Source: Rhodospirillales bacterium (GTDB taxonomy: Bacteria > Pseudomonadota > Alphaproteobacteria > Reyranellales > Reyranellaceae). Taken from it: DNA of 63,895 nt. Numbering within the stretch: position 1 is the first letter of the stretch; every line of letters begins with the position of its first letter. Where the stretch lies: contig WHTW01000023.1 in the NCBI GenBank assembly GCA_009377525.1, positions 1 through 63,895 on the forward strand. Reading direction: 5' to 3'. The notes under the pieces are model-generated. The model saw only the letters and a list, made by a program, of their open reading frames with translations, ran no database searches and was not told the DNA's origin. Positions 33,886 through 42,429 of the stretch are shown in pieces. Made by a program: the position numbers and the translations under genes.

Positions 33886-34971
33886 TCACTTCCTCCCCTT
33901 CGCGGTTTCTGTGAAGGGAAGCGATTCCGTCTGCGCCTTCGGCAGCTCCGATTCCTCGCCGAGATCGACGTCGAGGATGCGCTGGCCGCGCTTGGTGATG
34001 CGGTCGGCCGACGTATCGATGTCGCGCAGGTCCTTCTCGGTCTGCGCGAAGTGCGTCTTCAGCCGGTCGACGCGATCGTCGAGCCGCTTCACGTCCTCCA
34101 GGAGCAGACCGACCGTCTTCTGGATCTCGCCGGCCTGCTCGCGCATGCGCACGTCCTTCAGCACGGCGCGCACGGTGTTGAGCGTGGCCATCATGGTCGT
34201 GGGCGACACGATCCAGACACGCGCGCGATAGCTCTCCTCGACCAGGCCCGTGAAGTTGGCGTGCAGTTCGGCGTAGACCGCTTCGGACGGCAGGAACATC
34301 AGCGCCGATTCGGCGGTCTCGCCCGGCAGGATGTACTTGTCGCGGATGTCGCCGATGTGCTTGCGGATGGCCTGCTGGAAGGCGCGCTGGGCGACCAGCA
34401 GCGCCGGCGCATCGCCCGCCGGCACTGCCCTGAGCGCGCTATAACTTTCCAGCGGGAACTTGGCGTCGATGGCGATCGAGCCCGGCGGATTGGGCAGCTT
34501 CAGGAGACAATCGACGCGCACGCCGGACGACAGCGTGCACTGGAACTCATAGGCCTGCGGAGGAAGGGCGCTTTGCACCAGGTCGTTGAGCTGGACCTCG
34601 CCGAAGGCGCCGCGCGCCTGCTTGTTGGAGAGCACTTCCTGCAGGCTGACGACCTGGGTCGAGAGCTCGCCGATCTTCTTCTGCGCCTCGTCGATGCGGA
34701 CCAGCCGCTCGCGCAGGTCGGTGACGATCTGGCCGGTCGCCTTCTCGGTGCGGTCGAGCCGCTCGTGCACCACCTTGCTCAGCGCCTGCTCCTGCTCGCG
34801 CAGCGAACGCTCGACCCGCTGCACGGTCTCGGCCTGCTGGCTGAGCGCCAGGCTGAGCTGCTGGCGCATCTGATCGGCGTCGCGGCTGCTGCCCTGGCGC
34901 AGCAGGATGACGGCCAGCGCCACGCCCAGCAGCACGACGATGGCCAGGAGGATGATCGTCAAAAGATCCAT
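33886..34971 (-). CDS. rmuC: DNA recombination protein RmuC
   Basis: 361 residues. An N-terminal membrane helix (LLTIILLAIVVLLGVALAVI) is followed by a long coiled coil (about 30-115) and the RmuC nuclease-like domain: GAFGEVQLNDLVQSALPPQA, DCLLKLPNPPGSIAIDAKFP and YILPGETAESALMFLPSEAV. RmuC limits sequence inversions at short inverted repeats, which is of interest in a window so rich in them. Confidence 0.94.
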   Translation of the reverse strand: MDLLTIILLAIVVLLGVALAVILLRQGSSRDADQMRQQLSLALSQQAETVQRVERSLREQEQALSKVVHERLDRTEKATGQIVTDLRERLVRIDEAQKKIGELSTQVVSLQEVLSNKQARGAFGEVQLNDLVQSALPPQAYEFQCTLSSGVRVDCLLKLPNPPGSIAIDAKFPLESYSALRAVPAGDAPALLVAQRAFQQAIRKHIGDIRDKYILPGETAESALMFLPSEAVYAELHANFTGLVEESYRARVWIVSPTTMMATLNTVRAVLKDVRMREQAGEIQKTVGLLLEDVKRLDDRVDRLKTHFAQTEKDLRDIDTSADRITKRGQRILDVDLGEESELPKAQTESLPFTETAKGRK

Positions 34972-35031
34972 TGGCAGCCCTTATAAGCCCTCGGCTCGAC
35001 AAGCGCACGGACGGCGGCTAATCCATCAACA

Positions 35032-35727
35032 ATGCCGCCTAAAAATGATCCCCCAACTCACGATCCTGACGTCTGGCTGTTCGACCTCGACAACACGCTC
35101 TATCCGGCGCGCTGCAACCTGTTCGCCCAGATCGACGTGCGCATCGGCCGCTACATTTCCGACTGGCTGAAGGTCGATTCCGAGGAGGCGCGGCGCGTGC
35201 AGAAACAGTATTGGCGCGACCACGGCACGTCGATGCGCGGCATGATGAGCCTGCACGGCGTCGATCCCACGCACTTTCTCGACTACGTCCACGACATCGA
35301 CTACTCGCCGGTCGAGGCCAATCCCGCGCTCGAGGCGTCGCTCAAGGCGCTGCCCGGCCGCAAGATCATCTTCACCGCGGGCGACGTGCCGCATGCCGAG
35401 CGCGTCATGGAGCGGCTGGGCGTGGCCCATCATTTCGAGGCGATCTTCGACATCGCTGCCGGCGACTATTGGCCCAAGCCGCACAAGCAGATCTACGAGA
35501 AGCTCGTCACCAAGCACGGCGTCGATCCGACGCGCGCCTGCATGGCCGACGACATCGCCGTCAACCTGAAGCCCGCCGGCGACATGGGCATGCGCACGGT
35601 GTGGATCCGCACCGACGAGAGCGTGAAGCGCTCCGCCGACCTCGATCTCAGCCACATCCACCACGAAACGGACGACCTCGCGAGCTGGCTCGCCGACTGG
35701 GTCGCCGAAAGGAACGTCAAGAAGTGA
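35032..35727 (+). CDS. Pyrimidine 5'-nucleotidase (HAD superfamily)
   Basis: 231 residues. HAD motif I VWLFDLDNTLYP (Asp18, Asp20), motif II IIFTAGDVPHAERVMERLG, motif III YWPKPHKQIYE (Lys) and motif IV ACMADDIAVNLKPAGDMG. It fits the SDT1/Phm8-like pyrimidine nucleotidase group that dephosphorylates UMP/CMP and pyridine mononucleotides. The stop overlaps the next gene start (GTGA), so it is translationally coupled to the ketopantoate-reductase-like gene. Confidence 0.9.
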   Translation: MPPKNDPPTHDPDVWLFDLDNTLYPARCNLFAQIDVRIGRYISDWLKVDSEEARRVQKQYWRDHGTSMRGMMSLHGVDPTHFLDYVHDIDYSPVEANPALEASLKALPGRKIIFTAGDVPHAERVMERLGVAHHFEAIFDIAAGDYWPKPHKQIYEKLVTKHGVDPTRACMADDIAVNLKPAGDMGMRTVWIRTDESVKRSADLDLSHIHHETDDLASWLADWVAERNVKK

Positions 35728-36656
35728 AGATCCTGATCCTGGGCGCCGGTGCGGTCGGCGGCTACTGGGGCGCGCGCCTCGCCCAAGCCGGCATCGACGT
35801 CACCTTCCTGCTGCGCGAGAAGCGCGCCGAGCTGGTGCGGCGCAACGGGCTGGTGATCAAAAGCCCCAAGGGCGATGCCGTCGTGCCGGTCAAGGTAGTG
35901 ACGCGCGGCGAGGAGGGCAGCCGGTACGATGTGATCGTGCTGGCCTGCAAGGCCTACGACCTCGACTCCGCGATCGCGTCGATCGCGCCGGCGGTCGGTC
36001 CCGATACGGTGATCGTGCCCATGTTGAACGGCCACGCCCACTTCGCCACCCTCGACGCCCGCTTCGGCGCGGCCCGGGTCGCCGGCGGCTTGGCGCGCAT
36101 CTCCGGCATGCTGGGGCCCGACGGCGAGATCCTGCACAGCGGCGCCTCCGGCGTGTCGTTCGGCGAGCGCGAGGCTACGCCGGCGCGGCCTTCGCTGGTG
36201 GCGCTTGCCGAGGCCTGCAAGAAGGCCGGCATCGATGGCGGTATAAACCCCGACATCAACCAGGACCTCTGGGACAAGTGGGTGATGCTGGGCACCATCG
36301 CCTCGATGTGCGCGGCCATGCGCGGCACCGTCGGCGACATCGTCGCGGCCGAGGATGGTGCGGCGCTGATGCGCGAGACGCTCGAAGAGTGCTGCCGCGT
36401 CGCCGCGGCCGCCGGCCGCGCGCCCAGTGACAAGGTACGGGCCGGCATCGAGACCGGCCTGACGCAGCCGGGCGGAAAGGCCGTGGCCTCGATCCTGGGC
36501 GACATCGAGAAGGGAGGAGCGGTCGAGGCCCGTTCGATCGTAGGCGACATGCTGATGCGGGCCCGCAAGGCTGGATTGCCGGCGCCCAACCTGCGCTTCG
36601 CCTATGCCCATCTGCAAGCCTATGAGGCGCGACGCGCCCGGAGTGGATTGAAATGA
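35724..36656 (+). CDS. Ketopantoate reductase-like protein, paralogue 1
   Basis: 310 residues from a GTG overlapping the previous stop. The Rossmann start VKILILGAGAVGGYWGARLA binds NADPH. VLACKAYDLDSAIASIAP and NQDLWDKWVMLGTIASMCAA carry the lysine-containing catalytic helix of PanE (WDKW), but the Asn/Pro-rich end of the E. coli motif is not conserved, so the substrate may be another 2-oxoacid. It is about half identical by eye to the next gene and overlaps it by 4 bp: a tandem duplication. Confidence 0.88.
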   Translation: MKILILGAGAVGGYWGARLAQAGIDVTFLLREKRAELVRRNGLVIKSPKGDAVVPVKVVTRGEEGSRYDVIVLACKAYDLDSAIASIAPAVGPDTVIVPMLNGHAHFATLDARFGAARVAGGLARISGMLGPDGEILHSGASGVSFGEREATPARPSLVALAEACKKAGIDGGINPDINQDLWDKWVMLGTIASMCAAMRGTVGDIVAAEDGAALMRETLEECCRVAAAAGRAPSDKVRAGIETGLTQPGGKAVASILGDIEKGGAVEARSIVGDMLMRARKAGLPAPNLRFAYAHLQAYEARRARSGLK

Positions 36657-37600
36657 AGATTCTGATCCTTGGCGCCGGCGCGATCGGCGGCTATGTCGGT
36701 GGCCGCCTGCATCAGAGCGGCGCCGGCGTCACCTTCCTGGTCCGACCGGCACGGCGCGAGCGGCTGGAGCGCGACGGCCTGGTGATCAAGAGCACCAAGG
36801 GCGACATCACCCAGAAGGTGAGGACGGTGCTGGTTGGCGCCGAGGGCGGGCCGTACGACGTCGTGCTGCTGACCTGCAAGGCCTACGACCTCGACTCGGC
36901 GATCGAGGCCATAGCGCCTGCGGTCGGGCCCAACACCACGGTCGTGCCGCTGCTGAACGGCATGCGCCACATCGACGTCCTTGCCGCCAGGTTCGGCGAC
37001 GCGAAGGTCGTGGGCGGCCTGGCCCGTGTCGGCGTCGCCCTGTCGCCCGAGGGCGTGATCCTGCACACCAGCCCGTTCGCCGCCATCTCCTTCGGCGAGC
37101 GCGACGGCAAGCCCGCGCGCCCCGCGCTGGTCGAGCTCGGTGCCGCGATCAGGAAGTCCGGCATCGATGGCGGCGTGCACCAGAACATCGTCCAGGACCT
37201 CTGGGACAAGTGGATCATGCTGTGCTCGCTGGCCGCCATGTGCTGCCTGATGCGCGGCACGGCGGGCGACATCATGGAAGCCGAGGAAGGCGAGGCGATC
37301 ATGCTCGAGAGCGTCGGCGAGTGCCGCAAGGTCGCCGCCACTGTCGGCTGCGATCCCGGCGAGAAGGGCATGGCGACCGTGCGCGGCTATCTCACGCAGA
37401 AAGGCTCGCGCTTCGCCGCCTCCATGCTGCACGACCTCGAGAAGGCCTCGATGGTCGAGGCCGATCACGTGGTCGGCGACATGATCGCCCGCGCCCGCAA
37501 GGCGGGGGTCGCCGCGCCCAACCTGCGCATGGCCTATGCCCATTTGCAGGTCTACCTGGCCCGGCGCGCCCGCGGCGGCATCGGCAGGCCCGCCCTCTAG
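36653..37600 (+). CDS. Ketopantoate reductase-like protein, paralogue 2
   Basis: 315 residues, ATG at 36653. MKILILGAGAIGGYVGGRLH, VLLTCKAYDLDSAIEAIAPA, HQNIVQDLWDKWIMLCSLAA and the C-terminal VVGDMIARARKAGVAAPNLR parallel the preceding gene block by block. The two reductases and the nucleotidase form one operon with ATGA/GTGA overlaps. Which, if either, supplies pantoate cannot be decided here. Confidence 0.88.
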   Translation: MKILILGAGAIGGYVGGRLHQSGAGVTFLVRPARRERLERDGLVIKSTKGDITQKVRTVLVGAEGGPYDVVLLTCKAYDLDSAIEAIAPAVGPNTTVVPLLNGMRHIDVLAARFGDAKVVGGLARVGVALSPEGVILHTSPFAAISFGERDGKPARPALVELGAAIRKSGIDGGVHQNIVQDLWDKWIMLCSLAAMCCLMRGTAGDIMEAEEGEAIMLESVGECRKVAATVGCDPGEKGMATVRGYLTQKGSRFAASMLHDLEKASMVEADHVVGDMIARARKAGVAAPNLRMAYAHLQVYLARRARGGIGRPAL

Positions 37601-37625
37601 ACTAGGCTTGACCTTTCGGCCTCAG

Positions 37626-37642
37626 ACCCCAATTGTTGGGGT
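37626..37642. terminator. Short hairpin after the reductase operon
   Basis: ACCCCAA-TTG-TTGGGGT, a perfect 7-bp stem with 3-nt loop, 26 bp after the stop. No clear T-run follows, so termination is uncertain. Confidence 0.4.
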
Positions 37643-37679
37643 ATGAGGAAATCGGCCGCGTATTTGTTGGTGGCGCGAC

Positions 37680-37704
37680 GGAACCAACCGGTCGCGCGAG
37701 CGTA
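37680..37704 (+). promoter_or_regulatory. Possible EcfG-type general-stress promoter
   Basis: GGAAC (37680-37684), 16 bp, then CGTA resembles the alphaproteobacterial sigma-EcfG consensus GGAAC-N16/17-CGTT. It would start transcription about 95 bp before the Rnk-like gene. A 7-bp stem (GCTTCGT/ACGAAGC, 37746-37765) lies in the leader. Confidence 0.3.
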
Positions 37705-37807
37705 ATCTCAGGTCGGCCCTTGCTGCGCCCGACCTTGGGGCGCACGCTTCGTCCAGGAACGAAGCCCAACCCCTTCAGACATCGGAGTGCCTTTCAGGAG
37801 ATCGTTC

Positions 37808-38206
37808 ATGCGCGACGTCGTTCGTACTCGCTCGGTTCCCCAGATCATCGTCAGCAATGCCGACTACGAACGGCTGACCGATCTTGCCACCGCGTCGCTC
37901 GAACGGCTGCCCGAGGTCGCGAATGAACTTTTATCAGAAATGGACCGCGCCAAGGTCGTGCAGGACGGCAGCGTGCCGGACGACGTCGTGCGCATGGGCT
38001 CGACCGTGACCTTCAAGTCGGACGACGGCAACATCCGCACGTTCAAGCTCGTCTATCCCGCCGAGGAGAGCCTCGACGAGCATCGCATCTCGGTGATGAC
38101 GCCGGTCGGCGCCGCGCTGATCGGCCTGGCCGAGGGCCAGTCGATCTCCTGGGCGGCGCGCGACGGCCGCCGCCACGAGCTCACCGTGGAGAAGGTGAAG
38201 AACTGA
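37808..38206 (+). CDS. Rnk/GreA-C-type nucleoside diphosphate kinase regulator
   Basis: 132 residues from the ATG at 37808 with AGGAG 7 nt upstream. The C-terminal half is the GreA/GreB FKBP-like domain: VRMGSTVTFKSDDGNIRTFK, LVYPAEESLDEHRISVMTPV and AALIGLAEGQSISW. The N-terminal helix pair (YERLTDLATASLERLPEVAN) is short, as in Rnk, which binds RNA polymerase without the Gre cleavage tip. May adjust transcription under stress. Confidence 0.88.
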   Translation: MRDVVRTRSVPQIIVSNADYERLTDLATASLERLPEVANELLSEMDRAKVVQDGSVPDDVVRMGSTVTFKSDDGNIRTFKLVYPAEESLDEHRISVMTPVGAALIGLAEGQSISWAARDGRRHELTVEKVKN

Positions 38207-38243
38207 GGCTGGGGGCGTGCCACTCCAGTGGCGCGTCATCATT

Positions 38244-38300
38244 GGAGCGCGGACGTCCGGTCCGCTTCATGATCATGAGCGGGCCAGAGGCCCGCGCTCC
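38244..38300. repeat. Hairpin repeat, GGAGCGCGGGCC family, copy 2
   Basis: GGAGCGCGGACGTCCGGTCC and GCGGGCCAGAGGCCCGCGCT flank TCATGATCATGA. The right arm is identical to copy 1; the left arm has drifted. It separates two convergent genes. Confidence 0.75.
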
Positions 38301-38304
38301 CAGC

Positions 38305-40023
38305 CTACTGAGCCGCCAACAGCGTATGGCCGCCTTGCGAGGCGTTGAAGCGGTCGAGCACATGGCCGGGGCCCCTGGCGTGCTTGACGTAGTCCTTGCC
38401 GTCGAACGTCTTGATGCCGTTACAGAACACGCCGTGCACGCCGGTCGGTCGGCGGATGGTGCGGCGGCCGCCGCCGGGCAGGTCGGCGACGCGCTCGGCC
38501 GGGCTGATGCCCACGGTGGCCGGATCGAACAGCAGCATGTCGGCGTGGGCGCCGACCGTGAGCCGGCCGCGATTCTGGATGCCGTAGAGATCGGCGGGAT
38601 GGCTGGTGAGCCGCCGCACGCCCTCGGCCACCGTGAAATCGCCGCGTTCACGCACCCAGTGCGCCAGGAAGTGCAGGCCGAAGCCTGCGTCGCACATATA
38701 GATGAGATGCGCGCCGGCATCGGAGAGCGCCACCACGCCGGCCTCGTGCTTCAGCAGACGCGCCACGCCCTCGTCGCCGACATTGAGGAAGCGGCCGAGG
38801 AAGGCGGTCTCCAGGTTCTCGTCAAGGCTGAGATCGAGCATCACGTCGAGCGGATCGCGATGCTCGGTCTTGGCGATCTCGGCGGCATAGCGGTTGACGT
38901 ACCTGGTGTTGGCCGGCTTGTGCGCCACGGCCACCATGACGCGATCCCAGTTGCCTTGGAAGATCATGCCCGGCCGCGGGTTCTTGGCATTCTCGCGGAA
39001 CTTCTCGCGCCACGACGGATCGCGGAACACCGCCTTCAGCTGCTCGGGTGAGTAGGCCTTGATCGGATCGAACGCCGAATGACTGTAGAACGGATAGGCG
39101 TTGGCCATCGTGAAGTCGAACGACAGCGGCTGGCAGGGGATCTGGACGTAGAGCCCGACGCCGCGGCGGATGGCGTTGGCGCAGCCCTCGAAGATCTTGA
39201 GCGCGCGCTGCGGCTCCTGCTCGTTGTACATCGCCATGCCGGTGCCCTGGAAAAACGGCCGGCCATACTTGGCGGCCATCGGCTCCAGCTCCTGCGGCGT
39301 CTTCACGCCCGAGGCGATCTCGACCACGCCACGGCCGCGCGGGCCCATGGCGCCGACCAGCGCGTCCAGCTCCGACATGGGCGCGATGGTCGACGGCATC
39401 GGCACGCCGCCGTAGCCCGAATGGTTCAGCGAATAGGAGGCGCCGAGCCCGATCGCGCCATGGGCCATGGCGTCGGCCACCATCGCTTTCATCTTCGCCA
39501 GTTCCTCGGGCGTCGCGTCCTTGCGCTGCGAAGCGTCCTCGCCCATCACTGCGGTGCGGATGGTCGAATGGCCGGCCAGCACCGCCATGTTGGCGTAGGC
39601 GCCGCGGCGGCGCAGCATGGCCATGTACTCGCCGAAGCTCTCGAAGTCCCAGGCGATGCCCTGGCGCAGTGCATCGAGGTCCATGCCCTCGACCACCGAG
39701 AGGTTGCGGATGACGAGATCGCGCACCGCGGGTGGCGCCGGCACGATGCCGAAGCCGCAATTGCCGATCACCGCCGTGGTGACGCCGAGCGACGGCGACG
39801 GCGAGAGCGTCGCATCCCAGGTGACCTGCGCGTCGTAGTGCGTGTGCACGTCGACGATGCCGGGCGCCAGCACCAGCCCGTCGGCATCGATCGTCTCGTT
39901 GCCCTTGTCACTGACCGAACCGATGGCCGCGATCCGACCGTCCTTGACCGCGACGTCGGCGCGCTCGGGCTCGTTGCCCAGGCCGTCGACGACGATGGCG
40001 CCGCGGATGACGAGATCGACCAT
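38305..40023 (-). CDS. N-acyl-D-amino-acid deacylase-like amidohydrolase
   Basis: 572 residues of the amidohydrolase superfamily. The metal site begins with GIVDVHTHYDAQ (His60, His62); IGNCGFGIVPAPPAVRDLVI and AIGLGASYSLNHSGYGGVPM follow, and the C-terminal LSDAGAHLIYMCDAGFGLHF holds the catalytic Asp. RGRLTVGAHADMLLFDPATV closes the metal-barrel domain. Homologues hydrolyse N-acyl-D-amino acids, but many cyclic-amide enzymes look alike. It is 2 bp behind maeB on the same strand, so it is cotranscribed. Confidence 0.88.
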   Translation of the reverse strand: MVDLVIRGAIVVDGLGNEPERADVAVKDGRIAAIGSVSDKGNETIDADGLVLAPGIVDVHTHYDAQVTWDATLSPSPSLGVTTAVIGNCGFGIVPAPPAVRDLVIRNLSVVEGMDLDALRQGIAWDFESFGEYMAMLRRRGAYANMAVLAGHSTIRTAVMGEDASQRKDATPEELAKMKAMVADAMAHGAIGLGASYSLNHSGYGGVPMPSTIAPMSELDALVGAMGPRGRGVVEIASGVKTPQELEPMAAKYGRPFFQGTGMAMYNEQEPQRALKIFEGCANAIRRGVGLYVQIPCQPLSFDFTMANAYPFYSHSAFDPIKAYSPEQLKAVFRDPSWREKFRENAKNPRPGMIFQGNWDRVMVAVAHKPANTRYVNRYAAEIAKTEHRDPLDVMLDLSLDENLETAFLGRFLNVGDEGVARLLKHEAGVVALSDAGAHLIYMCDAGFGLHFLAHWVRERGDFTVAEGVRRLTSHPADLYGIQNRGRLTVGAHADMLLFDPATVGISPAERVADLPGGGRRTIRRPTGVHGVFCNGIKTFDGKDYVKHARGPGHVLDRFNASQGGHTLLAAQ

Positions 40024-40025
40024 CG

Positions 40026-42326
40026 TTACCTCCGTCCGTTGAGGGCGCCGTAGGCGGCAAGCGCGGCGTGATTCACCAGGTCGCTCACCGTGGCGCCCAT
40101 CTGCACGATCTGCATCGGCTTCTGCAGGCCGTCGATCACAGGACCTATCACCGTGACACCGCCCAGTCTCTGCATCAGGCGCGAGGATATATGCGCCGAG
40201 TGCAGGCCGGGCATGATCAGCACGTTGGCCGGGCCGGTCAGGCGGCAGAACGGATAGGTCTCGCGCAGAAGCTCGTAGTCGAGCGCCATGTCGGCCTGCA
40301 TCTCGCCGTCGTACTCGAAGTCGACCTTCTCGGCGTCGAGCAGCCGGATCGCCTTGCGGATGCGGTCGATGCGCTCGATCTCGCGGCTGCCGAAGTTGGA
40401 GAAGGAGAGGAACGCCACGCGCGGCTCGTGGCCCATGGTGCGGGCATTGCCCACCATCTGCTTGGCGATGGTGGCGAGCTGCTCAGGGCTCGGCGTCTCG
40501 TTGATCGAGGTGTCGGCCAGGAAGACCGTGCCGTGGCGCGCCACCACGATCGAATAGCCGATCGGCACCTTGCCGGGCTCCTCGTCGATCACGGTCTTGA
40601 TGTCGCCGTAGCATTCGGGGAAGCGGCGTGTGATGCCGGTCACCATGCCGGCGGCGTCGCCCATCGCCACCATGCTGGCGCCGAACACGTTGCGGCCCTG
40701 GTTGACCATGCGCTGCACGTCGCGGCGCAGGTAGCCGTCGCGCTGCAGGCGCTTGTAGATCAGGTCGGTGTAGGGCGCGTTGCGCGTCGAGAGCCGTGCG
40801 TTGTGGATCTCCATGCCGGTCGCGTCGGTGATGCCCAACCCCTTCATGGTCTCGCGCACCTGCTCCTCGCGGCCGATCAGGATCGGCGTGCCGTAACCGT
40901 TGTCGCGGAACACCACGGCGGCACGGATGGTGCGCTCCTCCTCGCCCTCGGCGAAGACGATGCGCTGCGGGTTGGCCTTGACCTGCTCGAACAGGCTCTG
41001 CAGCCAGTGGCTGGTCGGATCGAGGCGGCCCGACAGAACGCGGCGGTATTCCGCCATGTCGGGGATCTTGCGCCGCGCCACGCCCGAGTCCATCGCCGCC
41101 TGGGCGACCGCCACCGACACCGTCGAGATCAGGCGCGGATCGAACGGCACCGGCATGATGTACTCCGGCCCATAGCGCAGCCTTCGGCCCGAATAGGCGC
41201 GGTCGACCTCGTCGGGCACGTCCTCGCGCGCCAGCTTGGCCAGCGCCTCGGCCGCCGCCACCTTCATCTCCTCGTTGATGGTGCGCGCCCGCACGTCGAG
41301 CGCGCCGCGGAAGATGTAGGGGAAGCCCAGCACGTTGTTGATCTGGTTGGCGTAGTCCGAGCGGCCGGTGGCAATGATGGCGTCCTTGCGCACCGAGCGC
41401 ACGTCCTCCGGCGTGATCTCGGGATCGGGATTGGCCATGGCGAAGATGATCGGCTTGTCGGCCATCGACTTCACCATTGCCTTGGTCACCGCGCCCTTGA
41501 CCGACAGGCCGAAGAACACGTCGGCGCCCTTGATCGCCTCCTCCAGCGTGCGCGCCTTGGTGCGCACGGCGTGGGCGCTCTTCCACTGGTTCATGCCCTC
41601 GGTGCGGCCCTGCCAGATGACGCCCTTGGTGTCGCACAGGATGGCGTTCTCGTGCGGCAGGCCCAGCGCCTTGACGAGCTCGATGCAGGCGATCGATGCG
41701 GCCCCCGCGCCGTTCACCACCATCTTGATGTCCTTGATGCTGCGGCCGGTGAGGTGCAGCGCATTGATCAGACCGGCCGCCGAGACGATGGCGGTGCCGT
41801 GTTGGTCGTCATGGAAGATCGGGATATCCATCACTTCGCGCAGGCGCTGCTCGATGATGAAGCACTCGGGCGCCTTTATGTCCTCGAGGTTGATGCCGCC
41901 GAAGGTCGGCCCCAGGAAGCGCACGCAGTTGACGAACTCGTCGACGTCCTTGGTGTTGACCTCGATGTCCATGCAGTCGACGTCGGCGAAGCGCTTGAAC
42001 AGGACCGCCTTGCCCTCCATCACGGGCTTGCTGGCGAGCGCGCCGATGTCGCCCAGGCCCAGCACCGCGGTGCCGTTGGAGATCACCGCCACCAGGTTGC
42101 CGCGGGCGGTGTAGTCGTAGGCGGTGTTGGGGTCCTTGGCGATTTCCAGGCAGGGCGCGGCGACGCCCGGCGAGTAGGCGAGCGCCAGATCCCGCTGGGT
42201 GACCAGGGGCTTGGTGGCGATGATCTCGATCTTTCCCGGCCGGCCGGTGCGATGCATGACCAGCGAATCGCCGTCGAGATCGCCCATCTCGTTGCTGACC
42301 ATTGCTTCCGAGCCACTGCTCGCCAT
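40026..42326 (-). CDS. maeB: NADP-dependent malic enzyme MaeB with phosphotransacetylase-like domain
   Basis: 766 residues. N-terminal malic enzyme: [20 protein letters not shown], the catalytic [40 protein letters not shown] and the cofactor loop [20 protein letters not shown]. The C-terminal third (from about 440) is a phosphotransacetylase-like allosteric domain, with [20 protein letters not shown]. Decarboxylates malate to pyruvate. Divergent from mutS with 103 bp between starts, an order shared by many alphaproteobacteria. Confidence 0.96.
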   Translation of the reverse strand: MASSGSEAMVSNEMGDLDGDSLVMHRTGRPGKIEIIATKPLVTQRDLALAYSPGVAAPCLEIAKDPNTAYDYTARGNLVAVISNGTAVLGLGDIGALASKPVMEGKAVLFKRFADVDCMDIEVNTKDVDEFVNCVRFLGPTFGGINLEDIKAPECFIIEQRLREVMDIPIFHDDQHGTAIVSAAGLINALHLTGRSIKDIKMVVNGAGAASIACIELVKALGLPHENAILCDTKGVIWQGRTEGMNQWKSAHAVRTKARTLEEAIKGADVFFGLSVKGAVTKAMVKSMADKPIIFAMANPDPEITPEDVRSVRKDAIIATGRSDYANQINNVLGFPYIFRGALDVRARTINEEMKVAAAEALAKLAREDVPDEVDRAYSGRRLRYGPEYIMPVPFDPRLISTVSVAVAQAAMDSGVARRKIPDMAEYRRVLSGRLDPTSHWLQSLFEQVKANPQRIVFAEGEEERTIRAAVVFRDNGYGTPILIGREEQVRETMKGLGITDATGMEIHNARLSTRNAPYTDLIYKRLQRDGYLRRDVQRMVNQGRNVFGASMVAMGDAAGMVTGITRRFPECYGDIKTVIDEEPGKVPIGYSIVVARHGTVFLADTSINETPSPEQLATIAKQMVGNARTMGHEPRVAFLSFSNFGSREIERIDRIRKAIRLLDAEKVDFEYDGEMQADMALDYELLRETYPFCRLTGPANVLIMPGLHSAHISSRLMQRLGGVTVIGPVIDGLQKPMQIVQMGATVSDLVNHAALAAYGALNGRR

Positions 42327-42429
42327 TTGCGTTTACTCCCGATTGAGGGGGCATATTGGCGGCATTCGCCCGGCGGGACCAGCAGGCCATCCCGCGCTGC
42401 AACGCAATCCACTGCCCCCTCTTCTTCAT

